A stretch of DNA of 54,132 nt from Nitrososphaeraceae archaeon (GTDB taxonomy: Archaea; Thermoproteota; Nitrososphaeria; Nitrososphaerales; Nitrososphaeraceae): assembly GCA_009377575.1 (NCBI GenBank), contig WHTU01000018.1, forward strand, positions 1-54,132. The letters are read 5' to 3'. The notes below the pieces were generated by a model. That model did not search any database. It had not been told where the DNA came from and worked only from the letters and a program-made list of their open reading frames with translations. A program made the translations under genes and the position numbers. This document shows, piece by piece, positions 45,063-53,310 of the stretch; the stretch's first letter is position 1, and each line of letters starts with the position of its first letter.

Positions 45063-45163
45063 ACAAACGCTATTTATCAATTATAATTTTTTATGATTGG
45101 TTATGGAGAGATATACTGGACAAGATGTTTAATCTTTCAAAGAAGGGTCTAAATTGAAAGTCA

Positions 45164-45475
45164 ATGTCGGCGAGTAGTTTGAAAAAATTGCTTATTATAG
45201 GAGATTTTGTTGTAACGGCTACATTAGCCCCATTTTGGATTGTATTATCCTCAGATTCTGCAGCGTCACAAGAAGCTCCTTGTTATCCTTCAGTATGAGA
45301 CCCAAATAACTAAGATGTTCCGATAGAAGGCTGCGCAAACAAAGTATGTAGTAGATTTACGGAGACTGGAGATAATATGTTGCACCGTGAAGGCGGAGGA
45401 TTGTTAGGAGTTCGTCAAGAAAGTGAATTTATGGATATTCACGCTTTGAATCCTCGCATAACTACAACTCCTTAA
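45164..45475 (+). pseudogene. Disrupted small secreted-protein gene
   Basis: ATG 45164 opens a signal-peptide-like segment (KKLLIIGDFVVTATLAPFWIV, given in part) to TGA 45296-45298. A second frame then yields VPIEGCANKVCSRFTETGDN, GGGLLGVRQESEFMDIHAL and ends at TAA 45473. Two stops and a shift separate them. Looks like a decayed exported protein. Confidence 0.45.
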
Positions 45476-45695
45476 TCCTTATTTTTCAAAAGGTTTGTGT
45501 AATTGAGGTTAGATTATCAATATTCCATATAATTCAATCTACCGTCCTAACTTCTAGAAGGATGCATAGAAACAATCTAGTTTCTCGTAACCTTTCTTAA
45601 TACATCGCTGGTCTAATTCAAAAAGTCACTGAACGATAAAAAGAGTAACAATCCTCACCAAAAAACCTATATACCATTAAAGCAATAATATCTAT

Positions 45696-45806
45696 ATGAT
45701 GAAGGAAATACGTAGTTTTTTCAGATTTGAGAGGCAAGCAAAACACCTTCCCCGGTCAAGCTATTATTACTATCCATATCAGACGCACAATAATAGCTCC
45801 GAATAA
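45696..45806 (+). CDS. Small hypothetical ORF with TATA box
   Basis: 36 residues from ATG 45696 (second ATG 45699); EIRSFFRFERQAKHLPR then a Tyr-rich run. TATA-like CTATATACC at about 45667-45675 lies about 25 nt upstream, fitting a leaderless message. Tentative. Confidence 0.3.
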   Translation: MMKEIRSFFRFERQAKHLPRSSYYYYPYQTHNNSSE

Positions 45807-46081
45807 GCCGTTTAGTAAGAAACAAACTAGTGCGTTTAGAGCGTATCTATGCTAAATGAGTCTCACTGAGCGAAATACTATAATTGGAGAACAGAGTTTG
45901 GTTACTTCCTTTTCTTTAGTGTATTCGTTAATATATTATGCATTCAATTAATGATGGAGCTATAGCTAAAATATATTACCTTCTGGATAATGACTAATTC
46001 TAAACAAGAAGAAACAGAAAGAGATACTTCTACTTGACTTTCATTTTTCTCTTCTATTAAAGCGTCATTGGTAGTTGGCTG

Positions 46082-46237
46082 ATGCATTTAGCCGTCTTCG
46101 GGGGGTTGATATTTGTTGAAACGGAAAGGGATGAAATTAGAAATTCATGAATGAATGAAGAAGCAAATAGGCTGAAAGAGAATTCACTTAGAAAAAGAGA
46201 GTTTCTTGAGCAGTTATCTAAGCAGCAAATGATGTGA
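46082..46237 (+). pseudogene. Small ORF with in-frame TGA
   Basis: ATG 46082 reads MHLAVFGGLIFVETERDEI to TGA 46148, then continues in the same frame with MNEEANRLKENSLRKREFLEQL to TGA 46235. A hydrophobic segment followed by a charged helix fits a small membrane protein. One stop breaks it. Confidence 0.35.
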
Positions 46238-46460
46238 TATTATCCATTTCGTGAGAATTACTCACGTTAAAAGACAAAGATACCAGTGTAAAGTCTATGG
46301 AATGTCTTATAATGTTGTAGTGTCTTGCTACATAATATTTCAGTATTAAGATGAAAAGGGATTAGTCACAATTTGAAAAAAAGGATCGGATTGAGCATGC
46401 ATAGTCCACCTTTTCTACTCTTTTACGATTACTCATAAATACTTTATAAAATAAAGTCAA

Positions 46461-47030
46461 ATGATGAGCTCGCATAATGATTCTAATGTAACAAATTCAT
46501 CATCCGATGCTGGTTTAACACAAGATTTTTCAACAGAATCAAATAGTTCTTTTACTATCTCTAAAATCAATATTCCTTCTTATACTAGAATTTTGGTACC
46601 TCATGATGGAAAAGAAACTTCAGATAAGGCACTTAATCACGCAATATACTTATCAAATCTCTCTGGAGCAGAAATTGTTATTTTATGTATATTACAAGAT
46701 GTTGAAAAGTTCGAAGGGACTTCAGTTGATATATCTAGAAATAAAGCCACAGACAATCAAGATGATTTTAGACATGACATTAAAGGAGAATTAGTAAATG
46801 CAATGGAAGCAAAAATAAAGCAATGTACAGATGCAGGTAGCAAGAGTAAGATTTCCTATAGACTTAGAACAGGACACGTAGTTCATGAGATAGTAAATGC
46901 ATGCCAAGAGACTGATTATGATTTAATTATTATGACAACAACACATCTTGATTCTTGGCTACATTCGATATTTAGTGAAACCAGAAAAATAATCAGCAAT
47001 ATACGAACCCCTATCTTGATCATACACTAG
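46461..47030 (+). CDS. Universal stress protein (UspA) family
   Basis: 189 residues from ATG 46461. The UspA fold appears from about residue 45: ILVPHDGKETSDKALNHAIYLS, AEIVILCILQDVE, and YDLIIMTTTHLDSWLHSI...RKIISNIRTPILIIH. The Gly-rich nucleotide loop expected before the last helix is replaced by a different sequence, so ATP binding is uncertain. The N-terminal 45 residues are polar and not part of the fold. TATA-like TTTATAAA is at 46443-46450. Confidence 0.82.
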   Translation: MMSSHNDSNVTNSSSDAGLTQDFSTESNSSFTISKINIPSYTRILVPHDGKETSDKALNHAIYLSNLSGAEIVILCILQDVEKFEGTSVDISRNKATDNQDDFRHDIKGELVNAMEAKIKQCTDAGSKSKISYRLRTGHVVHEIVNACQETDYDLIIMTTTHLDSWLHSIFSETRKIISNIRTPILIIH

Positions 47031-47293
47031 TCAAGCCGTGACAAAATTTTCAGAATTCATGTAGATTCGCCTGCAATTAAAGTGTCATCTTAAATGCTTG
47101 GTCATTACATCTCGCCGGCCTTCAACCTCCCTTGAATAGTACTAAAACGGCAGTTAGGTTTACATGAAGAGAAGAGGTTAATGAATGGTGGGATTAGGAT
47201 ATCAAGCTGATTAATACGATTCCATTATATTTTTAAATAATAATTATCTCATGATATTAACACCCTGATAATCAAGCTAATCTAAAGTATTAA

Positions 47294-47965
47294 TCAGCGT
47301 GAACATAAAATATTTGAAGATTGGTAAGAATCATTTATATTTATAATTTTTAGGCCAAGGGTATTCTCTGTGACGATAAATTCTGTCTCCATATGAAAGG
47401 TATGATCGATAACATCTCTACAAACCTCCTTGACTAGGAATGAATATTTGTATCCCATGTCATGCTTGATCAAGAGATTGTACTCATACATATTTTGATC
47501 CCTCCTATTAGGTGTCTTTGTAATCTGTAGCCAATTCACTACGACGTCCAGAAAAGATGAAATGGTAAATTCACCGCGCAGCATAAGACAAATATCCTTG
47601 AAATCTCTTGCTACATCTAGTGCTAGTGCAGATATTTGTAGTTCTGTGAGCTGATCAATAACTTTTGTTATGCAAGGTTTTGGCAAGTAATACATCTTAG
47701 CTGCAGGAGCGTTAGTGTGCCAATTCAAATGATCCTTAATTATCTGATTGATTCTAGTGTTTAGACTGACCTGTCTGCCTTTGGACTCATTATACAATTG
47801 TCTCATATTCTCAGAATTAATAGAAATTGTAATCGAATCACCAGGGGGTTCTGTTTCGTCATATAAGAAGGCATCCGTATCGGAAGTATTTCCATAACTG
47901 TCGCCAGAGTTGGAACTATGATCAAAGTCATGATGTTTTCTATAAAAATTCGAACAGCTTGACAT
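47294..47965 (-). CDS. RHH-type DNA-binding family protein (paralogue 3)
   Basis: 223 residues from ATG 47965. A 45-residue polar arm (SNSGDSYGNTSDTD) precedes the RHH ITISINSENMRQLYNESKGRQVSLNTRINQII, then the same C-terminal domain as paralogues 1 and 2: YYLPKPCITKVIDQL, LMLRGEFTISSFLDV, LLIKHDMGYKYSFLVKEV and a closing strand. Longest of the three. Convergent with the universal stress gene. Confidence 0.72.
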   Translation of the reverse strand: MSSCSNFYRKHHDFDHSSNSGDSYGNTSDTDAFLYDETEPPGDSITISINSENMRQLYNESKGRQVSLNTRINQIIKDHLNWHTNAPAAKMYYLPKPCITKVIDQLTELQISALALDVARDFKDICLMLRGEFTISSFLDVVVNWLQITKTPNRRDQNMYEYNLLIKHDMGYKYSFLVKEVCRDVIDHTFHMETEFIVTENTLGLKIININDSYQSSNILCSR

Positions 47966-48324
47966 ATCAGTATCTGTACGTCATAGCTAATAAACCTTAT
48001 AAGTCAGATCAAAAATGGCTGTTTTATCATATGGGAATAAACATTAATCTATACTTAAGTTAGTAAAGACAGGAAACAGGTTTATTTAGTTAACTGCAAT
48101 TGCGTTATCAACGTCGAATCCGACAATGTAATAGTTCTCGATCTTATCTATGCCAACCGTACTCTAGTCAGTCTACTATCCAATCGAGATAATACTGCTA
48201 GGTATTAAATTCCCTTAAAGTGGAAGAAAATTGTCTATCAAAAGAAGAATTGCTGTTGTTTTCACATTAAACTTTATTTCTACATTAATTTTTCTTGGAG
48301 AGTGTTCCTTTTCTTAGTCCTGTT
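47966..48324. other. Intergenic, nothing recognised
   Basis: About 360 nt between a minus-strand start and a minus-strand stop; no supported frame. Confidence 0.35.
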
Positions 48325-48540
48325 TTATGTTGCTTGTGCAAACACATTGAAAACTAGACCTAAACCACCTAATGCAATAAGAATAATTATGATCGAAGCT
48401 ATTACTGCGAACATTTGCAGAGATGATAGTTCTTTTTTATTTTTTCCTTCTATCTTATTATTATCTGCTGTTACTTCCTTCTGCCGCCGCCGTCGCCGCC
48501 ATATACTCTTACCGATGATTCCCTGCTTAATGCGATTCAA
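48325..48540 (-). CDS. Small membrane protein with basic N-terminus
   Basis: 71 residues; TTG 48540 is the only start because a TAA is two codons upstream in the same frame. A basic cytosolic part (KSIWRRRRRQKE) coded by a GC-rich CGG run precedes a TM span (MFAVIASIIIILIALGGLGLVF). A 22-codon frame (48544-48612, MDELNDARKLSEEIITW) immediately upstream is in the same frame but separated by that TAA, so the gene may be longer in relatives. Confidence 0.55.
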   Translation of the reverse strand: MNRIKQGIIGKSIWRRRRRQKEVTADNNKIEGKNKKELSSLQMFAVIASIIIILIALGGLGLVFNVFAQAT

Positions 48541-48790
48541 GGCTTAATGTTTAATCCCTTTCCAGGTAATTATTTCTTCGCTTAGCTTTCTGGCATCATT
48601 GAGCTCATCCATGACACTTGTATTTTCATCCAATTGTGGTTTAACAAACTACTTAATAATTGCAAGAAAGAACTGTCATTATATGGAAGAAGACTAACTG
48701 GTAACGATTGAAGCTAGTAAGTAGACAATATTAACCATTTTACGCCGGCTGTGTGTTTTTACTTAAATAGGTTGTTTTGTAATACTGGGT

Positions 48791-48988
48791 ATGGGAGAAG
48801 TGGAGAATCCCTTTAATGATATATCGAATGAATGCAGGACAGGAAATCATAAAGCATGTCCTAGCAAAATGCATTCTCCGGCAGGTATTAGATATTGTCA
48901 ATGTTTGCATCATAAGGATACTCCTACTTACGTAGATGAGACGCCTATCTCAAATGATACCCCATGGAGAGTATCACATGATAATTAG
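48791..48988 (+). CDS. Small Cys-rich protein
   Basis: 65 residues from ATG 48791. C-x8-C then CQCLHH, with the flanking GNHKACPSKMH and AGIRYCQC pattern of a small metal-binding or disulfide domain. Hydrophilic, no signal peptide. Function unknown. Confidence 0.5.
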   Translation: MGEVENPFNDISNECRTGNHKACPSKMHSPAGIRYCQCLHHKDTPTYVDETPISNDTPWRVSHDN

Positions 48989-49251
48989 ATTAGCTCCATC
49001 CTAAAGCTATTAAATCAGCTAATTTTTCACATTCTAAGTTACTTATATTGATCGCGAAGTTCTTCTGTGTAGATTGCTTCTTAATAGACATATTTGTGGG
49101 ACAATTTTATTTGGCAAAACGTATGGTAAATTGGTAATGATTTGTCGTCAGGTTTATTTCTGACTAGCGCTGGCTAGTATGGAAGGGAATATTTTTTTTT
49201 GACCCAAAGTAGTTATCATCAAGTGCTTATCTTACTTTTATATTTCTTCCA

Positions 49252-49428
49252 ATGAGAACCGAGATGAGTCAGTTATCAAGATTAACCAGATCCAACATAC
49301 AAATTGTGATCGACCTACTGGTCGCTCTGCCAATTTTATGCGAAAATAAGTACAAGCCTTTCAAACTGATCTTGATGAAAATTTATTCTTCTAACTATGC
49401 TAAAACAGCGATTACCATTCACGAATAA
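49252..49428 (+). CDS. Small winged-helix-like ORF
   Basis: 58 residues, ATG 49252 to TAA 49426, under the usual cut-off. RSNIQIVIDLLVAL and KPFKLILMKIYSSNYAKT resemble the first helices of ArnR1-like proteins, but the wing is missing. Possibly truncated. Confidence 0.35.
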   Translation: MRTEMSQLSRLTRSNIQIVIDLLVALPILCENKYKPFKLILMKIYSSNYAKTAITIHE

Positions 49429-49456
49429 TTATGAAAATTAAATTACACATCGTTCT

Positions 49457-49636
49457 ATGCTCTCAGATAAGAAAAGGGGATTGGACCGATCTTGCTGCTT
49501 TGACGATAAGGATAATCAAACCGATGACCGTGTCAAATCCTATGAGGACATCTCCAATCAAAATATTGAAGCAAGTATGAAGGAGCTAAGAAACATTCCT
49601 TATACCCATACGTTACACCTCAGTTGTGATGCCTGA
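49457..49636 (+). CDS. Small hydrophilic ORF
   Basis: 59 residues, ATG 49457 to TGA 49634. SDKKRGLDRSCCFDDKDNQ and VKSYEDISNQNIEASMKEL form a charged helical protein. No family. Missed by a 60-codon limit. Confidence 0.4.
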   Translation: MLSDKKRGLDRSCCFDDKDNQTDDRVKSYEDISNQNIEASMKELRNIPYTHTLHLSCDA

Positions 49637-49989
49637 ATTATTACGAATTATTCGCCAATATGATTTCACTGAAGACTGGTAAGCGTCATAGATGAACTCT
49701 AGTACGCCAACCATGACATCACAGTTGCAATCCGATCTGTGACAAGACACTTGGGTGGTCATTAGTATATCCAAGAAGCATACAAAGAAACAACAAGTTG
49801 TAACCCAAATACGCAATCAAAGACGAAATCTGTCTATTGGAGTAAACTATTGTATATGGTTAATGTCAAGCAGCTGGAGGTATCCCCCCAATATCAATGT
49901 GATCAATATTTCCGCATAAAAAGGCCTGATTCAATGTCGTCACAATTATCTTAAATTACTAGATATCCATTTTACGTCATAAGGTACAT
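49637..49989. other. Intergenic upstream of polX
   Basis: About 350 nt. A minus-strand 67-codon frame (49613-49816) with many Cys and aromatic residues is not supported. Confidence 0.35.
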
Positions 49990-51810
49990 ATGAATTTAGA
50001 AATTGCAAATATCTTGCGAGAGATAGCTTATATTTTAGAGATGGGAGTAACTGGGAAAGACGGAGAGGACCCTAAATCAAAAATAGGTCTAATTTTTAAA
50101 ATCAGATCTTACAGAAGGGCTGCAGATGTTATAGAGAATTTGTATCCCGAAATAGACGAATTGTATAAAACAGAGAAAATAAGCGGACTTTTGAAAATAC
50201 CTTCGATCGGTAAAGCCATCGCTTTGAAGCTTGAAGAATATATTACTACAGGTAAACTGCGTTATTACGAAGATCTTAGGAAAGATATTCCGATTAATGT
50301 TAGTGAATTCATGGATCTAGAGGGGATAGGTCCTAAAACAATCATGAAACTGTATAGTAATTTAAAAATTAAAAACATCTCCGAACTAGAAAAAGCCGCA
50401 CTTGGCGGTGAAATCAGGAATATTGCTGGATTTTCTAAAAAGAGAGAAGAAGCAATTCTAAACAAGATTGAGTTTTTTAGGAAGGGGAAAGAAAGACGAC
50501 TAATTGGTGAAATCTATCCTCTCGTTAAGGAAATCGAGGATCGCCTTGCAAGTGTTCCAGGAATTAGACATGCTATAGCAGCAGGTTCGTTTAGAAGGAT
50601 GAAGGAAACTATTGGGGATGTAGATTTTTTGGTGGCTATTTTGGCAAAAACCGAAAATGCTACTAAAGCCAAGATTATTGATTATTTTACCAGTATGCCT
50701 GAGGTACGAGAGATAGTTGGTAAAGGAGTGTCCAAGGCATTCGTAAAGCTAAGGAATGGTGTGGACGCAGATCTGCTCGTAGTGCCGGAAGATAGCTTTG
50801 GTGCAGCATTGCAATATTTCACGGGAAGCAAAGAACACGGCGTAGCGGTGAGGAAAGTAGCCCTATCAAAGGGTTTTAAGTTAAATGAATGGGGAGTTTT
50901 TGATGCTAGCGAAAATAGAATAGCAGGTCGAACGGAAGAAGAGGTTTATCAAATTTTAGGCATGGAATGGATCCCTCCAGAAATTCGAGAAAACAGAGGA
51001 GAAATAGAGTTAGCACTTGGAAAGGAAGGCCATCAGCACAAGAAAAAAAGTAGCAAGGGGAGAGCAAAGTTACCGCAATTAATTGACTATAACGATTTGC
51101 GAGGAGATCTGCAGGTCCACAGTAATTATAGTGATGGAAAATTTTCAATAGAAGAAATGGCACAAATTGCGAGGCTTAAGTTTGGCTTGAAATACATAGC
51201 CATCTCTGATCATACAACTAGCCTCAAGTTAGCCAATGGGCTAGACGGGCAAGAATTAATTAATCAGTCGAATAAAATTGCTGAAATCAATGAGGTAAAC
51301 AAAGGAATTGGTTTTCATATACTTTCCGGCGCAGAGGTAAATATACAAAAAGATGGATCGCTTGATATTCCCAACAACGTACTTGATAAACTGGAGATAG
51401 TGGGTGCTGCTATTCATTCCAACTTTTCCTTGCCAATTGATGACCAAACGAATCGATTGTTAGAAGCAGCAAAGAACCCAAGTGTCGACATTATTTATCA
51501 TCCTACCGGCAGAATTATCAATCGTCGAGACGGATACCCTGTAAACATGATCAAGCTGATTGAAACCGCGAGGGATACAAAAACGGTACTTGAAATAGAT
51601 GCACACTATAACAGGCTTGATCTCAAAGATGAACACATACGGATGGCTGTCGAAAACGATGTAAATCTCATAATTGATTCAGATGCCCACCATCCCCTAC
51701 ATTTTGCATTCTTGAGGTTTGGCATAGGCCAAGCAAGAAGAGGATGGGCAGAAAAATCTAGTATCCTAAATACTTTACCGTTTGAGCGGCTGCTTGATAG
51801 TTTAAAGTAA
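49990..51810 (+). CDS. polX: PolX DNA polymerase/3'-5' exonuclease
   Basis: 606 residues from ATG 49990. N-terminal helix-hairpin-helix units LLKIPSIGKAIALKL and LEGIGPKTIMKLYSNL; nucleotidyltransferase core AGSFRRMKETIGDVDFLV with VDADLLVV; then a C-terminal PHP domain: VHSNYSDGKFS, AISDHTTS, GAEVNI, IYHPTGR and DSDAHHP, giving the metal cluster of the 3'-5' exonuclease. Acts in base-excision repair and end processing. Complete and uninterrupted. Confidence 0.94.
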   Translation: MNLEIANILREIAYILEMGVTGKDGEDPKSKIGLIFKIRSYRRAADVIENLYPEIDELYKTEKISGLLKIPSIGKAIALKLEEYITTGKLRYYEDLRKDIPINVSEFMDLEGIGPKTIMKLYSNLKIKNISELEKAALGGEIRNIAGFSKKREEAILNKIEFFRKGKERRLIGEIYPLVKEIEDRLASVPGIRHAIAAGSFRRMKETIGDVDFLVAILAKTENATKAKIIDYFTSMPEVREIVGKGVSKAFVKLRNGVDADLLVVPEDSFGAALQYFTGSKEHGVAVRKVALSKGFKLNEWGVFDASENRIAGRTEEEVYQILGMEWIPPEIRENRGEIELALGKEGHQHKKKSSKGRAKLPQLIDYNDLRGDLQVHSNYSDGKFSIEEMAQIARLKFGLKYIAISDHTTSLKLANGLDGQELINQSNKIAEINEVNKGIGFHILSGAEVNIQKDGSLDIPNNVLDKLEIVGAAIHSNFSLPIDDQTNRLLEAAKNPSVDIIYHPTGRIINRRDGYPVNMIKLIETARDTKTVLEIDAHYNRLDLKDEHIRMAVENDVNLIIDSDAHHPLHFAFLRFGIGQARRGWAEKSSILNTLPFERLLDSLK

Positions 51811-52117
51811 ATATCCGATCTGTTGAAAAAATTGATTTCCTCTAGTCTAATTAGTCCTATCTCTGAAATATTTTACGGTGCACTAAAATAATGGGAGGCA
51901 AAAGAAAAAATCAATCAAACAGGGTTGTGTCCTTATTAAAATATGACTAAATTAGAAAAGGCGTATGTTTTCAGAACGAAAAATTAGAATCTCTGGGGAA
52001 AGCATAACAGCTAGAATATGGATTAATCCGATTTTTGAGCGCTACCGCTAAGTGGTATATCAGTTCTAAATGTTAAACAGGAACGCCGAGTCGAACTCTA
52101 CATTCTGAGAAAATAAT
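51811..52117. other. Intergenic, nothing recognised
   Basis: About 300 nt; a 28-residue ORF (51965-52051, MFSERKIRISGESITARIW) is the only readable frame and is not claimed. Confidence 0.3.
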
Positions 52118-52985
52118 CTATCCGTACATCAGGTTTTCTTCATTTTGACCTGTCCCATTTTCATTCATAGATTTCTGCTGAGTGCGAATAGACCTAGCAA
52201 TTTTTTCAAGATTCTTTTTGACATGATTTCCTTGTTGTCTCAACTGTTTCACATCAATTTTTAATTCGTCGTACCGCGTTACCTTTGCAAGGGTTTCGAG
52301 TAGGATTGCTGCGCCCTCAGGATCAGGAATACCGCTAAGTGAGGGGACAAGGACGGCGATACATGGGATATTATTAGAGATGCAGGAAGACAATAAGCCG
52401 CCAGATACTCCACCAATATATGTGGGTCCCAGGTTATCGGAATTAGCATTATACTCCGATGCGTTTTTATTAACGTCATCTTGACTCTGTTTCCCAGATT
52501 GATTTACATTCATATCAAATTCATCGAGATTATTGATTAGGGTATGATTTTCTTCACTATTTGACAGTATGAACGGGTTTCTTTTAGAATCGGGGATACC
52601 TTGAATTGGTATGCCCTCCAAAACAAGCACACTGGTAACGCTGCTCTCTAATGCCCACTTCATCACGGCATCAAGGACACGATGAATTCCATGAACCAAT
52701 ATCGGGGTTTCACAAACAATGACACAAATGGTTCCCTCATTATTAGCATACAGTCTAAAGGGATGTCTTAGTTTTCCGCCAATATAGATTACGCCTGGCA
52801 CAATGAATTCTGATTCAACGCCTGCAATTTGACGCAACTTTAATGTCTCTATGATGAAACTCGTACTGATAGAGCCGACGAGTCCAGGACCAGGAAATCC
52901 CGCAATAAGTAGTGGTTATTAATCGTTTATACGTATAATAAACTTCTACTCGCCCTTTGACATACAATATCACAAGCGGTTTCAT
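52118..52985 (-). pseudogene. PAC2-family proteasome assembly chaperone-like gene, frameshifted
   Basis: The long frame gives LRQIAGVESEFIVPGVIYI and YIGGVSGGLLSS to the end, but the family's N-terminus PLLIAGFPGPGLVGSISTSFI lies upstream in the same frame directly after TAA-TAA with no start codon. The other frame from ATG 52985 (MKPLVILYVKGRVE) would supply the first 23 residues and joins it if one base (an AAC/CC run near 52915) is inserted. PAC2 proteins help assemble the archaeal proteasome. A highly conserved housekeeping-type gene, so a sequence error is a real possibility. Confidence 0.75.
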
Positions 52986-53040
52986 TCGTGAAAAAATGAT
53001 ACCTTCCAACTAGTAACGCTCGTTCTCTCTCATTCCTTGC

Positions 53041-53262
53041 TTAACTGCTACTGGTATCGAATGTCTGTGTAATATGTCCATTACTGCAAAGATACCAAGG
53101 TGGTTCAAACTCTACTTTAGGCACAACAAAATCGCCATTTTCATCCCAATACCCATTAGTAAACTTCATCTCTGGCTCTGCTTTACCTGGATATAGAATA
53201 ACTTTGCTCCTCGTTCCGTCCCTCTGACATACCCAACAGAATACTTTTTCTTTTGTAGACAT
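53041..53262 (-). CDS. Small zinc-finger-like protein
   Basis: 73 residues from ATG 53262 (53280 possible). KVFCWVCQRDGTRSK and YLCSNGHITQTF supply CxxC and C-x3-H ligands; between them FTNGYWDENGDFVVPKVEFEPP. Lies 48 nt downstream of the terminase gene on the same strand, so it may belong to the viral segment. Confidence 0.5.
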   Translation of the reverse strand: MSTKEKVFCWVCQRDGTRSKVILYPGKAEPEMKFTNGYWDENGDFVVPKVEFEPPWYLCSNGHITQTFDTSSS

Positions 53263-53310
53263 CAAAGTTTCAATCAGCATACTATATTTAACGTTTGAAG
53301 CGCTTAGTTG

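Noticed and set aside
49613-49816. 67-codon minus-strand ORF before polX
   Set aside because: Overlaps the end of the small plus-strand ORF at 49457-49636 and has improbable composition.
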